Assembly (NCBI GenBank): GCA_023150935.1
Contig: JAKLJW010000022.1
Span: 24,526 to 88,525, forward strand
Length of the DNA: 64,000 nt
DNA from: Candidatus Binatia bacterium
GTDB lineage: Bacteria > Desulfobacterota > Binatia > HRBIN30
Direction of reading: 5' to 3'
A model generated the notes under the pieces. The model worked only from the letters and a program-made list of their open reading frames with translations, was not told the origin of the DNA and made no database searches. How positions within the stretch are numbered: position 1 is the stretch's first letter; every line of letters starts with the position of its first letter. Positions 34,271-43,361 of the stretch are shown here, piece after piece. A program made the position numbers and the translations under genes.

Positions 34271-35944
34271 TCACGCCAGACCGACGATCTTGTCGCCCTG
34301 CAGATCGAGGGACCCGGCCAGCGGCACTTTCGGCAGGCCGGGCATGCGTAAGATGTCCCCGGTCAGCACGACCAGAAACCCCGCGCCGGCGTTGATCTGA
34401 ATGCCACGCACGGTGACGTCGAAGTCGGTCGGGCGGCCGGTGAGCTTCGGGTCGTCCGACAGCGAATTCTGCGTCTTGGCGATACACACCGGCAGATTCT
34501 CGTACCCGAGACGGCGCACGTCTTCGAGATCGCGCTCCGCCGTCTTCGTAAACACGACACTGCGTGCGCCGTACATCTTCTGCGCCACGGCAAGAATCTT
34601 GTCGGGAATTGGCGCGGTCCAGTCGTACAACGCGCGAAACGGCTTGCTGCGCTTCTCGGCGTGCGCCATGACCGTGCGCGCCAGTTCGACCGCCCCCTCG
34701 CCGCCGCGGGCGAAGTGGTCGGCGACCGCGAACGGCACGCCGAGATAGGCGCAGCGGCGCCGCACGACTTCGATTTCTTCGTCCCGGTCGCCGTCGAAGC
34801 GATTGAGTGCAACGACGGGCGGTTCGCCGAACTGGCGAATGCTGTCGATGTGCTTGTCCAGGTTGGGTAGGCCGCGGGCCACCGCACCCGGATCGCTATG
34901 GGCCACGTCGGCCAGCCGGACACCGCCGTGCATCTTGAGCGCACGGAGGGTGGCGACCAGGACCACGGCGGCGGTGTCCAGCCCGGCGCTCACGCACTTG
35001 ATGTCGAAGAACTTCTCCGCTCCGAGGTCGAAGGCAAACCCCGCCTCGGTGACGGCCCAGTCGGTCAGGTGCAGCGCCATGCGCGTCGCCAGCACGCTGT
35101 TGCAGCCATGGGCGATGTTCGCAAACGGTCCGCCGTGGATGAGCACCGGCGTGCCCTCGAGGGTCTGGACCAGGTTCGGCTTCAGGGCATCGCGCAGCAG
35201 GGCGAGCATTGCGCCGGAGGCCGCGAGCCTGCCGGCGGTAACGGGTTCGCCTCCGTAAGTGAAAGCAACCAGGGTACGGTCGAGGCGGGCGCGCAGGTCG
35301 TCGATCGAATTCGCCAGGCAGAGCATGGCCATGACCTCGGACGCCGCGGTGATGTCGAAACCGGTCTCGCGTGGCACGCCTTGCTGATGGCCGCCGAGGC
35401 CGACGATGATATTGCGCAGCGCCCGGTCGTTCATGTCCATCGCCCGGCGCCAGACGATGCGTCGCGGATCGATGCCCAGGCGGTTGCCGAAATAGATGTG
35501 ATTGTCGAGCAGCGCGGCCAGCAGGTTGTTGGCCGCGGTGATGGCGTGGAAGTCGCCGGTGAAATGGAGGTTGATGCGGTCGGCCGGCATCACCTGACTG
35601 TGGCCGCCGCCGGTCGCCCCTCCCTTGATGCCCATGCACGGCCCCATCGACGGCTCGCGCAACGCGATGCAGACGGAATGGCCAAGCCTCCGGATCGCAT
35701 CGCCGAGACCGATACTCGTCGTCGTCTTGCCCTCGCCCGCCGGGGTGGGCGTAATCGCCGAAACCAGGATCAGCCGCGACTCGCCCCGATGCCGGGGCGG
35801 TTCGTCGAGGACGTTCAGCTCCACCTTGGCGACGTCGTGGCCGACGGGAAACAGGTGCGTCGCCGTCAGTCCGAGCTCGGCGGCAACTTCCCGGATCGGG
35901 CGAAGCGGCACGGAGGCCGCGATCTCGGCGTTGCTGGGCATCAT
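34271..35944 (-). CDS. fhs: Formate-tetrahydrofolate ligase
   Basis: Cytosolic ATP-dependent enzyme joining formate to tetrahydrofolate to give 10-formyl-THF, feeding one-carbon metabolism or running in reverse in formate release; 557 residues, full length. The ATP loop is TPTPAGEGKTT (65-75). Other conserved blocks are REPSMGPCMGIKGGATGGGH, the N-terminal MNDRALRNIIVGLGG, GGPFANIAHGCNSV, and the C-terminal GYENLPVCIAKTQNSLSDDP and GAGFLVVLTGDILRMPGLP. Start ATG 35944 has GAGGTG upstream; ATG 35941 is adjacent. It is followed on the same strand upstream by the DMT transporter but with 100 bases between, so it is probably its own unit. Confidence 0.95.
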   Translation of the reverse strand: MMPSNAEIAASVPLRPIREVAAELGLTATHLFPVGHDVAKVELNVLDEPPRHRGESRLILVSAITPTPAGEGKTTTSIGLGDAIRRLGHSVCIALREPSMGPCMGIKGGATGGGHSQVMPADRINLHFTGDFHAITAANNLLAALLDNHIYFGNRLGIDPRRIVWRRAMDMNDRALRNIIVGLGGHQQGVPRETGFDITAASEVMAMLCLANSIDDLRARLDRTLVAFTYGGEPVTAGRLAASGAMLALLRDALKPNLVQTLEGTPVLIHGGPFANIAHGCNSVLATRMALHLTDWAVTEAGFAFDLGAEKFFDIKCVSAGLDTAAVVLVATLRALKMHGGVRLADVAHSDPGAVARGLPNLDKHIDSIRQFGEPPVVALNRFDGDRDEEIEVVRRRCAYLGVPFAVADHFARGGEGAVELARTVMAHAEKRSKPFRALYDWTAPIPDKILAVAQKMYGARSVVFTKTAERDLEDVRRLGYENLPVCIAKTQNSLSDDPKLTGRPTDFDVTVRGIQINAGAGFLVVLTGDILRMPGLPKVPLAGSLDLQGDKIVGLA

Positions 35945-36044
35945 ACGAAGGACACCTCGCACCGGAGATGCGGGATTCCCCCGCGGATTTCAAGGCAGGC
36001 GCCGTGGCGAGCGGAGCCAGGCCGAGGATGCCGCCTCCGCGGCG

Positions 36045-37004
36045 CTACACCGTGTCGGTCTCGGCGGCGCTGGCCGCCAGTTCCTCCGCGTCGGCTGCCG
36101 GCCGCTCGTAGACGATCGTGCCGATGGCGACGAGCACGATCGTGCCGCCGGCGATCTGCGTGAGGTTGAGCGGCTCGTCGAGGAACGTGGCGGCGCCGAC
36201 GGCGGCGAAGACCGGTACCGCGAGCAGCATGACCGAGACGACCAGGGCGGCGACGTGCGGGTGCGCCCAGTTCACAAGAAAGTGGCCGAGAGTTCCCGGG
36301 ACCAGAGCGAGAAAGATCAGGAGCGCCCAGTCGTTCCCGCGCGGGGAATCGAGATGCTCTCCGGCGGCGACGGCGACAACCGTCATCAGAAGAGCGGCGA
36401 CAGTCGACATGCCGATCAGGTATTCGGCAGTGTCGACGCCGGCGCGCACATGCTTCGAGACCAGGAAATAGGCGGTGAAGGCAAACAGATTGGCAACGGC
36501 AAGGACGTCGCCGCGCAAACTCCATCCCGGCGTGCCCGCCGACCCGACGACGACGACAACCGTGCCGGCCACCGCGACGAACGACCAGAACAGCGCCCGC
36601 GCCGTGACCCGCTCCCCGAACCACGGGCCGGCTACGATCAGCACCAACGCCGGTTGCAGCGCGCCGATGATCGAAACGTTGGTGACGCTCGTCAGCTTGA
36701 GGCTCGTAAAAAACAGGATCTGGTGCAGCGCGAACAGCGCCCCACCGGCCACCGCGGCGACCAGCCACGCGCGGGTCAGACGCGCGCGCAGGCGCGGCAT
36801 CGCCAGGGGCAGGAACCACAGGAGCGGCAGCGGGATCCACAGCCGATAGAACGAAGCCACGAGCCCGGTCGTGGAAATCAGCTTGATGATCACCGAGCTG
36901 CAGCCCCATACCAGCGCCGACCCCGCCACGGCGGTGACGGCCAGCGCCCGTACCGGCCGGCCGGCGGCGCTCAATCCCACAGCGGCGGGTGCCGATCCTT
37001 CCAT
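36045..37004 (-). CDS. EamA/DMT-family membrane transporter
   Basis: Predicted inner-membrane exporter of 319 residues with ten hydrophobic helices in two EamA repeats (ALVWGCSSVIIKLIS... and LAVANLFAFTAYFLVSKHV). The end of each half has the family's conserved Pro/Glu pattern (GALQPALVLIVAGPWFGERV; SVMLLAVPVFAAVGAATFLDEPL). Members export amino acids or metabolites; substrate unknown. ATG 37004 lies 34 bases inside the amidase gene end, so the two are translationally coupled and may act on the same compounds. Confidence 0.88.
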   Translation of the reverse strand: MEGSAPAAVGLSAAGRPVRALAVTAVAGSALVWGCSSVIIKLISTTGLVASFYRLWIPLPLLWFLPLAMPRLRARLTRAWLVAAVAGGALFALHQILFFTSLKLTSVTNVSIIGALQPALVLIVAGPWFGERVTARALFWSFVAVAGTVVVVVGSAGTPGWSLRGDVLAVANLFAFTAYFLVSKHVRAGVDTAEYLIGMSTVAALLMTVVAVAAGEHLDSPRGNDWALLIFLALVPGTLGHFLVNWAHPHVAALVVSVMLLAVPVFAAVGAATFLDEPLNLTQIAGGTIVLVAIGTIVYERPAADAEELAASAAETDTV

Positions 37005-38413
37005 GGGCGGGCTTGTTCGAGCTGGCCGGCCAGGCGCAGGAGCAGGCCCTCCTCGCCAAATCGGCCCGCGAACATAAGCCCCACCGGCAGGCCATCCGCG
37101 CTCCAGTGCAGCGGCAACGAAATCGCCGGCTGACCGGTGGCGTTCTGGATCGGGGTGAACGGCACGTAATCGAGCACCTGGCCGAGGCCGAGTAGCGGGT
37201 CGCGTTGTTGCAGGTCTATAGTGCCGTTCTCGATCGGCGGCGAGCCCAGAGTGGTGGTCAGCCAGCAGTCGTAATTCTGGTGCCAGCGGGCGATCTGCCG
37301 GGTTGCCATCTGCAGCATCGCCACCGAGATGTGGTACTGCGTCGCGGGGAGCTGCTTGCCCTGCTGGTAGATACCCCAGGTGAGGCCCTCGAAGTCGCTT
37401 TCGACGGGAGTCTTGCCGTTGAGCAGCGCGTAGCCGTCGATGTTGGCCGCATGTGCGGACGTGAAAACGGCCACGAACGCGCTGCTGAGCAGGTTGAAAT
37501 CGATGTCCGGAGCGGCCTCTTCGACGATATGGCCGAGGTCGGCGAGCAGCTTGGCCGTCGACTCGACCGCGGCGACGCAGTCGGGGTGGAGCGGCAGACC
37601 GTTCATCGATTTCGTCGAGAAGGCGATGCGCAGCTTGCCCGGCGGCGTGCGCGCCTCTTCGAGGAACGGCCGCGTTACCGGCGGTGCGCAGTACGGGTCG
37701 CCGATCTCCGGGCCCTGGGTGCAGTCGAGTGCCGCGGCCGTGTCGCGCACGGTGCGGCTGACGACGTGCTCGGCAATCAGCCCGCTCGCCATGTCGCCGA
37801 TGTCGGGTCCGAGGGGGTTGCGACCGCGGGTCGGCTTCAGGCCGACCAGCCCGCAGCAGGCCGCCGGGATGCGTATCGAGCCGCCCCCGTCGTTGGCATG
37901 GGCCAGCGGCACGATACCGGCCGCGACGGCGGCCGCCGACCCGCCGCTCGATCCCCCGGTCGAGTGCGCCAAGTTCCATGGGTTGCGCGCCGGGCCATAG
38001 AGCACCGGCTCGGTGGTCGGCAGGATGCCGCACTCGGGCGCGTTGGTCTTGCCGAGAACGACGAGTCCGGCGGCTTTGTAGCGGGCGACCAGCGTGTGGT
38101 CGCGGTGCGCCGGAGTGCCGGTCATGAACTTACAGGCCGAAGTCGTCGGCACGCCCTCGTAGTCGCCGAGGATGTCCTTCAACAGAAAGGGCACGCCATG
38201 GAATGCGCCCGGGGCGGCGCCGCCGCCGGCCAGTCGCCCCGCCGTCTGCCGGGCCTGGTCGTAGATCTTGTAAATCACCGCGTTGATCGACGGATTGTGT
38301 TTCTCGATGCGCGCAATCGCCTCGTCCACCAGTTCCGTCGGTGTGACGTCGCGCTTCGCGACCAGCTCGGCGAGTCCGAGGCCGTCGAACCGTGCATACT
38401 CCTTGAACGCCAT
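36971..38413 (-). CDS. Amidase signature-family amidohydrolase
   Basis: Predicted 480-residue hydrolase of amides. The Ser-cisSer-Lys triad is visible: K79 in [22 protein letters not shown] (153-166), and nucleophile S179 in [11 protein letters not shown]. Length and order fit GatA-like or 6-aminohexanoate-cyclic-dimer-hydrolase-like enzymes; no GatB or GatC gene is adjacent, so a role in Glu-tRNA amidation is unlikely. GGAGGATCGAC precedes the ATG. No signal peptide, so cytosolic. Coupled to the downstream DMT transporter. Substrate not predictable. Confidence 0.9.
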   Translation of the reverse strand: MAFKEYARFDGLGLAELVAKRDVTPTELVDEAIARIEKHNPSINAVIYKIYDQARQTAGRLAGGGAAPGAFHGVPFLLKDILGDYEGVPTTSACKFMTGTPAHRDHTLVARYKAAGLVVLGKTNAPECGILPTTEPVLYGPARNPWNLAHSTGGSSGGSAAAVAAGIVPLAHANDGGGSIRIPAACCGLVGLKPTRGRNPLGPDIGDMASGLIAEHVVSRTVRDTAAALDCTQGPEIGDPYCAPPVTRPFLEEARTPPGKLRIAFSTKSMNGLPLHPDCVAAVESTAKLLADLGHIVEEAAPDIDFNLLSSAFVAVFTSAHAANIDGYALLNGKTPVESDFEGLTWGIYQQGKQLPATQYHISVAMLQMATRQIARWHQNYDCWLTTTLGSPPIENGTIDLQQRDPLLGLGQVLDYVPFTPIQNATGQPAISLPLHWSADGLPVGLMFAGRFGEEGLLLRLAGQLEQARPWKDRHPPLWD

Positions 38414-38805
38414 GTCGATCCTCCTGTGACGCGGTGGCCGGGCGGTCGCCCGCCGGTCCGCTTTGGGTTTCGGTTCGCGAGTCTACGGCGCCGAGCCTCA
38501 CGAGATGGAAGCGGGTCGTGACCGCCGTGCGGTCGACTACGTAGCGCGACGCGCGAGGGTATGTCCAGCGGGGCGGCGCCACTCGAATCCGGCAACAATA
38601 GATGTCCGCATGCCCGTAAGCCGTCACCCCCGCGAAGCTTGTCCCGGCGAAAGCCGGGAGCGGGGGTACAGAAAGCCAAAGCCCGCCTGGATTCTCGCTT
38701 TCCGCGGGAATGACGAGGGTCCCGCCGCGCCGGAGGCGATCGCACCGCCGTTGTTTCCGAAGATCGCCTCCAAACAAGGATCGAGACCGGGGAACGGAGC
38801 GCCGC
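38414..38805. other. Intergenic stretch with a dispersed inverted-repeat element
   Basis: No gene is supported. Apart from the repeat at 38622-38715 nothing recognisable is seen; the stretch may hold the amidase promoter near 38430-38520 and the 3' end of the yhaV message. Confidence 0.4.
38622..38715. repeat. CGTCAYYCCCGCG-ended dispersed repeat
   Basis: About 94 bases bounded by CGTCACCCCCGCG and CGCGGGAATGACG, with an internal hairpin CCCGGCGAAAGCCGGG and the block CCTGGATTCTCGCTTTCCGC. This is the widespread type whose chance translation reads SFPRKRESR/VIPAKAGIQ in many genomes. Single copy here. Confidence 0.75.
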
Positions 38806-39321
38806 TCATTTGGGCTGCGGATCTTCCTTGGCTTGTGGCCGTCTCGCTTTCTTCAGTCTCGCGACAGCCGCCGGCTCCTTCGCCGCCTTCGAGAGCGCCT
38901 GCCAATCGTCGGGAGGGTTCCCCTTCTCAAGCATCTTCCGGAAGACCGCGTACGCGTCCGTCTTGGACCCGTAGGTCCGCTTCGAGTCTTCGTCGTTGAC
39001 CCAAGCGTAGACGATGACCTTGGCCCTGGAGTGGTACCGAAAGAAGAGCCGAAACCTCTGGCCACCGAACTTCGCTCGAAACCAGTGCTTGTAGTCGTCG
39101 CCCAGCGCGTTGCCCTGGCGATGCTCGGGCCGCGCAGGGTCCGCTGGAACCGTAACGAACATCAGCTCGTACAGCGCCGCGAGCAGCTTGAAGTTGGCGG
39201 TGCTCTTGTGGTCGTCCGGGTTCTTCGCCTTGGCCTTCGCCTTCTCGACCGTCGCGATCAGCTTTTCGAGTTGGTCGAGAAGGAGTGGGTGAGCGAAGAG
39301 CTCCCAGCCGTTGACCTGCAT
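38806..39321 (-). CDS. yhaV: YhaV-family toxin
   Basis: Predicted ribosome-dependent RNase toxin of 171 residues, partner of PrlF. Family features: GWELFAHPLLLDQLEKLIAT at the N-terminus, ALYELMFVTVPADPARPEHR, the core GDDYKHWFRAKFGGQRFRLF, YAWVNDEDSKRTYGSKTDAY, and AVFRKMLEKGNPPDDWQALS. The C-terminal 20 residues are Lys/Pro-rich. The gene starts 3 bases after the prlF stop, so both are made from one message and kept in balance by the antitoxin. Confidence 0.9.
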   Translation of the reverse strand: MQVNGWELFAHPLLLDQLEKLIATVEKAKAKAKNPDDHKSTANFKLLAALYELMFVTVPADPARPEHRQGNALGDDYKHWFRAKFGGQRFRLFFRYHSRAKVIVYAWVNDEDSKRTYGSKTDAYAVFRKMLEKGNPPDDWQALSKAAKEPAAVARLKKARRPQAKEDPQPK

Positions 39322-39324
39322 CGT

Positions 39325-39648
39325 TCAGAGATCCACGTCGCCGTCGATGGGGGCGTCAAGGTCGACCTTCTCGCCCTTCACCAGGGCTGCCATGCGTACC
39401 GCGAAATCCTTCGACAGGGGCTTGAGAGTCTCAGGGTGCTTCTCGATGTTCCGGGCGAGGAACGCGAGAAACTTCCCGAGGACAGGGTCCTCGCGAGCCG
39501 CCCCGAGGGGAACCACCGTCACGCGCTGGCCCTCCACGCGGAAGGCGATCTCGTCGCCCTCCTTGATGCCGAGGACCTGGCGAACAACCTTGGGCACCGT
39601 CGTCTGACCCTTGGCTGTGATCGTGCTCCGCTCTTCGATGATGGCCAT
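39325..39648 (-). CDS. prlF: PrlF-family antitoxin (AbrB fold)
   Basis: Predicted 107-residue antitoxin and autorepressor. The SpoVT/AbrB DNA-binding fold is STITAKGQTTVPKVVRQVLG then IKEGDEIAFRVEGQRVTVVP; the C-terminal part (LGKFLAFLARNIEKHPETLK, LVKGEKVDLDAPIDGDVDL) wraps the toxin. GGAGG lies 6 bases before ATG 39648, and a perfect palindrome at 39670-39687 just upstream is the likely operator. Immediately followed by yhaV. Confidence 0.9.
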   Translation of the reverse strand: MAIIEERSTITAKGQTTVPKVVRQVLGIKEGDEIAFRVEGQRVTVVPLGAAREDPVLGKFLAFLARNIEKHPETLKPLSKDFAVRMAALVKGEKVDLDAPIDGDVDL

Positions 39649-39669
39649 CGGAACCTCCAGCGACCCAGA

Positions 39670-39687
39670 GTAAGGAACATTCCTTAC
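39670..39687. promoter_or_regulatory. Operator of the prlF-yhaV promoter
   Basis: GTAAGGAACATTCCTTAC has 8-base perfect arms (GTAAGGAA/TTCCTTAC) around CA, lying 22 bases upstream of the prlF ATG. PrlF-YhaV pairs repress their own promoter through such palindromes. The A+T content here is well above the surroundings. Confidence 0.7.
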
Positions 39688-40003
39688 CCGGTCAACCCGA
39701 ATTGGGGTTCCCGGGTTGCGGCTTCAACTGGAAGCGATCTCCTCGAACCGTGACTGGGAAAGCCGCCCGCTTGCCGCCCGGCGCGGCTGCGCTTGCTCGT
39801 CAACAACTCCAGTTTCCCGATCCTGCCCTGGATTCGCTGCCGCGACCTTCGGCTTCCGTCACGTCCTCTTTGGGGCTGAGTGGATATCTCTATGCATCGC
39901 CCACGACGACGGGTTCACCGAGTACTTGCCTTCCGGGCTTGTGCGCGAGCCCGCGCCGGGTTCATCGGTGGCCATCGTTCCCCGATCGGGGTTAAGGAGT
40001 GGC
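39688..40003. other. Intergenic stretch, nothing recognised
   Basis: About 315 bases between the prlF operator and the VOC gene. Two plus-strand frames stay open through it, one joined to the VOC frame, but they show no conserved pattern and the VOC gene has its own strong ribosome site at 39992-40000. Confidence 0.4.
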
Positions 40004-40690
40004 ATGCAACTCGATAGCGTTCAGATTGGCGTGAAAGACCTCGCGGCGGCGAGCTGCGATTATGCCGTGCTCTTCGGTTGCGCGGTCCCGCTGCCCGCGG
40101 GTGAGGCGGTGCGCTTCGCGTTCGCCCGCGGCGCCGTCGAACTCGAAACGGCGCTGCCGGAGGGCGTGCACGCGATGCGCTTCGTCCCGGAGGCGGCGAG
40201 TCGGTCCCCGGCGTGGCCTGCGCAACCCGCGGCATTTCATGGTCTCGACGTGCGGACCGGCCCACGCCCGGAGCCGGCGCCGGCGGACGGCGGTATCGTC
40301 GGCATAGACCACGTGGTCATCAACACCAACGATCGCGAGCGCGCGAGAGCCCTGTGGCGCGACCGGCTCGGCCTGCGGCTCGCCCTCGAACGCGACTTCC
40401 CGGCGCGCGGCGTCGGGATGCTCTTCTTTCGCAGCGCGGGAGTCACGCTGGAATTCGTCAGTCCGCTGGCGCCGCCGCCCGGCGACCCGGGGCCGGATCG
40501 TTTCTTCGGCCTTGCCTATCGCGTCGTCGATATCGACGGGTGCCGCGCGCGGCTCGCGGCGGCCGGCGTCGAGGTGAGCGGCATCCGGGCCGGGAACAAG
40601 CCGGGAACGCGTGTGGCTACCGTGCGTTCGCATACGGCGGGAGTGCCGACGCTGCTGATACAGCAGTTTGAAGGGGCTGAAGGCCGGTGA
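40004..40690 (+). CDS. VOC-family (glyoxalase/dioxygenase-fold) protein
   Basis: Predicted 228-residue cytosolic protein with two vicinal-oxygen-chelate halves. The first (residues 1-85) is MQLDSVQIGVKDLAAASCDY; the second (about 97-225) starts GIVGIDHVVINTNDRERARA and ends HTAGVPTLLIQQFE. The second half has H in IDHVVI and E in VTLEFVSP at metal-ligand positions; the first lacks the His and looks degenerate. Domain order resembles glyoxalase-like proteins (PF13468 type). Start at ATG 40004 has TTAAGGAGT 4 bases upstream. Substrate unknown. Confidence 0.82.
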   Translation: MQLDSVQIGVKDLAAASCDYAVLFGCAVPLPAGEAVRFAFARGAVELETALPEGVHAMRFVPEAASRSPAWPAQPAAFHGLDVRTGPRPEPAPADGGIVGIDHVVINTNDRERARALWRDRLGLRLALERDFPARGVGMLFFRSAGVTLEFVSPLAPPPGDPGPDRFFGLAYRVVDIDGCRARLAAAGVEVSGIRAGNKPGTRVATVRSHTAGVPTLLIQQFEGAEGR

Positions 40691-40750
40691 GCAGCCGTGC
40701 GGCGGTGGCTTCGGCGGCAAGTCGGGAGGGCGAGGCGCACGCGACGTCCG

Positions 40751-40838
40751 TGACAACAAGAAGAAAGCGTGCGCGGAGCGCCCGCTCCACCGTGTGACAA
40801 CAAGAAGAAAGCGTGCGCGGAGCGCCCGCTCCACCGTG
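40751..40838. repeat. 44-bp tandem repeat, two exact units
   Basis: Unit TGACAACAAGAAGAAAGCGT followed by GCGCGGAGCGCCCGCTCCAC and CGTG occurs at 40751-40794 and 40795-40838. The GCGCGGAGCGCCCGCTCCACC core is shared with 14422-14443. Lies in the 173-base gap between the convergent VOC and J-domain genes. Confidence 0.88.
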
Positions 40839-40863
40839 TGCACGCGAAGGTGCAACGCCCTCC

Positions 40864-41289
40864 TCAACGTCGCCGCAACTCGCCGTATGCTTGCTGGATC
40901 TCCAACGTCCGCTCGTGAGCCAGCCGCTGCAGGTCTCTGCCGAGATGGGCGACGCGGTCCGGGTGATACTCCTTCGTGCGCTCGCGGTAGGCGTGGGCGA
41001 TCTCCTCGCTACTGGCATTGCGGGCGACACCGAGGACGGCGTACGGATCCCACGGCGCCGGGCTCTCGTGCCGCGGCGGATGCGGTGGCGGCGGTGCGGC
41101 GGTGCGTTGGCGGTGCGTGGCGGCGGCACGACGGAGCTGTCCTCTGACCCAATACACGGCGATCGCGATCAGCAGCAGGTCGTCGAGCAGGCCGATTGCA
41201 CCCAGCGCCCCTTCGGGCAGGAGATCGATCGGCGAACGCAGGTAAACGAGGAGCAGGAAGGCAAGCGCCAGCAAGCGCGGCAGGTTCAT
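40864..41289 (-). CDS. Membrane-anchored DUF1232/J-domain protein
   Basis: Predicted 141-residue co-chaperone-like protein. The N-terminal part is the DUF1232 membrane segment with SPIDLLPE (19-26) and LLDDLLLIAIAVYWV. After a Pro/His-rich linker the C-terminal J domain reads DPYAVLGVARNASSEEIAHA and has the DnaK-activating HPD at 109-111. It would recruit a Hsp70 to the membrane. The stop of the gene lies near a tandem repeat, and its start overlaps the hflC stop by 4 bases, so it is the last gene of the hflKC unit. Confidence 0.87.
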   Translation of the reverse strand: MNLPRLLALAFLLLVYLRSPIDLLPEGALGAIGLLDDLLLIAIAVYWVRGQLRRAAATHRQRTAAPPPPHPPRHESPAPWDPYAVLGVARNASSEEIAHAYRERTKEYHPDRVAHLGRDLQRLAHERTLEIQQAYGELRRR

Positions 41290-42188
41290 CGCGGCGCCGC
41301 ACCTCCAGTCTCCGCCGCGGCTGGCGGCAGCGTCGCCGGGCCCTGCAGGAGGCGGAAAAATTCGCTGTTCGGCGACAGGACGACCGTCGTGCCCGGGCCG
41401 ATGGTGTTGCGGTACGCTTCCAGGGTGCGGACGAGATTGTAGAACTCGGGGTCGCGACCGTAGGCGTCGGCGAAGATCTTCACCGCCCTGGCATCGCCCT
41501 CGCCGCGTTGGATTTCGGACTGCTGCCGCGCATCGGCGAGGAGGATTTGCACTTCCTTGTCGGCTTGCGAGCGAATCTTGCGGGCCTCCTCGTCGCCCTC
41601 GGCGCGGAACTTCTTTGCGAGTCGTTCGCGTTCGGTACGCATGCGGTTGAAGACGTTCAACTCGTTCTTTTCGGGCAGGTCGGCGCGCTTGATGCGGACG
41701 TCGACGATTTCGATCCCGAACTCGCGGGCGGCGCGAGCGCTCTGCCCGGTCACTTCGGCGAGCAGTTCCGAGCGGCGATCGCTGACCACATCGCGCAGCG
41801 TGGTCTTGCCGAGGGTTTCCCGGAGGTTGGAGTAGACGATGTCGTCGAGCCTGGACTGCGCCCCGACCTCGCTGCGCACGGTCCGGAAGAACTGCAGCGG
41901 GTCGACGATGCGCCAGCGGGTGTAGTTGTCGACAACGAGTTGCTGCTTATCGCGCGTCAGCAGCTCCTTGGGCGAGGCGTCGTATTCCAGCAGGCGGCGA
42001 TCGAAGTAGATGACGTTCTGGATGAACGGGATCTTGAAGTAGAGGCCCGGCTCGCGCACGGTGCGCACCGGGTCGCCGAGTTGGACGACCACCGCCTGCA
42101 TCCACTGCGGCACGGTGAAGGTGGCGAGGTTCCAGACGAGGACTACGGCGGCGATGGCGCCGAGGGCGACGATCCAGCGACGATCCAT
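41286..42188 (-). CDS. hflC: HflC, SPFH-family FtsH modulator
   Basis: Periplasm-exposed membrane protein of 300 residues that with HflK forms the cage around the FtsH protease. One N-terminal helix (WIVALGAIAAVVLVWNLATF) is followed by the SPFH/band-7 domain (REPGLYFKIPFIQNVIYFDRR, YSNLRETLGKTTLRDVVSDR, FGIEIVDVRIKRADLP) and a coiled coil (RMRTERERLAKKFRAEGDEE). It lies 5 bases after hflK and 4-base overlaps the J-domain gene. Confidence 0.95.
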   Translation of the reverse strand: MDRRWIVALGAIAAVVLVWNLATFTVPQWMQAVVVQLGDPVRTVREPGLYFKIPFIQNVIYFDRRLLEYDASPKELLTRDKQQLVVDNYTRWRIVDPLQFFRTVRSEVGAQSRLDDIVYSNLRETLGKTTLRDVVSDRRSELLAEVTGQSARAAREFGIEIVDVRIKRADLPEKNELNVFNRMRTERERLAKKFRAEGDEEARKIRSQADKEVQILLADARQQSEIQRGEGDARAVKIFADAYGRDPEFYNLVRTLEAYRNTIGPGTTVVLSPNSEFFRLLQGPATLPPAAAETGGAAPR

Positions 42189-42193
42189 GGCTG

Positions 42194-43282
42194 TTACCTC
42201 CCGGTCAGGCCGGTATCCGTCGAACCGGATCCTGGCGCTCGCAGTGTGGTTGCCCCGAGCGGCAGGTAGGGCACCACCCGTTGGCCCACCTCTTCATCGA
42301 CGAGGACGATATTGGTTTGTGGCAGGATCGTTTCCATGGTTTCGAGATACAGGCGCTTCCGGGTGACGCCGGCGGCCTCTGCATACGCCTTCTGCAATGC
42401 CACGAAGCGCTCGGCCTGCCCGGTGGCGTCGCGCACCTTGGCCTCGCGGTAACCTTCGGCTTCGTTGAGAAGCTGTGCCGCCTGACCGCGGGCCTTGGGG
42501 ACGACGTCGTTGGCGTACCCGAGGGCCTCGTTGATCATGCGTTCCCGATCCTGCTGCGCACTGATGACGTCCTTGAAGGCGTCCGATACCTGGTCCGGCG
42601 GGTCGACGTCCTGCAGCTTGACGGCGACGACCTCGATGCCCGAGTCGTAGCGGTCGAGGATCTGTTGCAGAACGACCTGGGCATTCTCTTCGACCTGTTG
42701 CCGGCCCTCGGTCAGGGCATCGTCGATCTGGGTGCGGCCGATGACCTCGCGCATCGCTGCCTCGGCGGCGTCGCGTAAGCTCTTCTGTCCGTTGCGCAGG
42801 TTGAACAAGAAGGCGCGGGGTCCGCCCGGTTCGGGTTTGATTCGGTACTGCACGATGAACTGGAGTTTGACGATATTCTCGTCGCCGGTGAGCATGAGGG
42901 CCTCCACATCGACGTCCTGATAGCGGGTCGGCGGGCCCGCCGAGACGGTGCGAAAGCCGAACTCGTCCTTGCGGATCTGGGTTACCGAGGGCTTGACCAC
43001 CTGCTCGATCGGCCACGGTAGATGGTAGTTGGGTCCCGGCTCGACCTCGCGCACGAACTGACCGAAGCGCAGAACGATGCCGCGCTCGTCCGGCGCGACG
43101 ATGAAAACGCCGCTGGCCGCCCATAGGAGGAGCAGGAGGAGGAGAATGGGCCAGGGACCGATCCGTGACGGGCCGGACGACTGGCCCCAGCGCGCGCGCA
43201 GGCGCTGCCACAGGTCGTAAAGCTCATTGAACGGATCCTGGGCGCCACTGCGGCGATCCCAGTCAGGAAAACGCTCGGGCAT
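42194..43282 (-). CDS. hflK: HflK, SPFH-family FtsH modulator
   Basis: Partner of HflC, 362 residues. The N-terminus DWDRRSGAQDPFNELYDLWQ is cytosolic, followed by a membrane helix (ILLLLLLLWAASGVFIV), the band-7 domain (PDERGIVLRFGQFVREVEPG, YHLPWPIEQV, DVDVEALMLTGDENIVKLQF) and a coiled coil rich in Gln/Glu/Ala (QDRERMINEALGYANDVVPK, GQAAQLLNEAEGYREAKV). First gene of the hflK-hflC-J-domain unit. FtsH itself is not in the window. Confidence 0.95.
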   Translation of the reverse strand: MPERFPDWDRRSGAQDPFNELYDLWQRLRARWGQSSGPSRIGPWPILLLLLLLWAASGVFIVAPDERGIVLRFGQFVREVEPGPNYHLPWPIEQVVKPSVTQIRKDEFGFRTVSAGPPTRYQDVDVEALMLTGDENIVKLQFIVQYRIKPEPGGPRAFLFNLRNGQKSLRDAAEAAMREVIGRTQIDDALTEGRQQVEENAQVVLQQILDRYDSGIEVVAVKLQDVDPPDQVSDAFKDVISAQQDRERMINEALGYANDVVPKARGQAAQLLNEAEGYREAKVRDATGQAERFVALQKAYAEAAGVTRKRLYLETMETILPQTNIVLVDEEVGQRVVPYLPLGATTLRAPGSGSTDTGLTGR

Positions 43283-43361
43283 GACGACCTCCCTCTAATC
43301 GCCGTCTCGGATGGAGCGTAGCACCTAATCGTACCGACACCATTCAACCCCGGTTCGCCGC

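Noticed and set aside
36971..38413. Amidase considered as GatA of the Glu-tRNA amidotransferase
   Set aside because: No gatB or gatC nearby and the C-terminal half fits other amidases better.
39716..40003. A 96-codon N-terminal extension of the VOC protein
   Set aside because: A strong ribosome site TTAAGGAGT precedes ATG 40004 and the extension shows no conserved pattern.
40751..40838. Two-unit 44-base repeat considered as a CRISPR or attachment-site pair
   Set aside because: Units are directly adjacent with nothing between them; the core is a dispersed repeat found elsewhere in the window.
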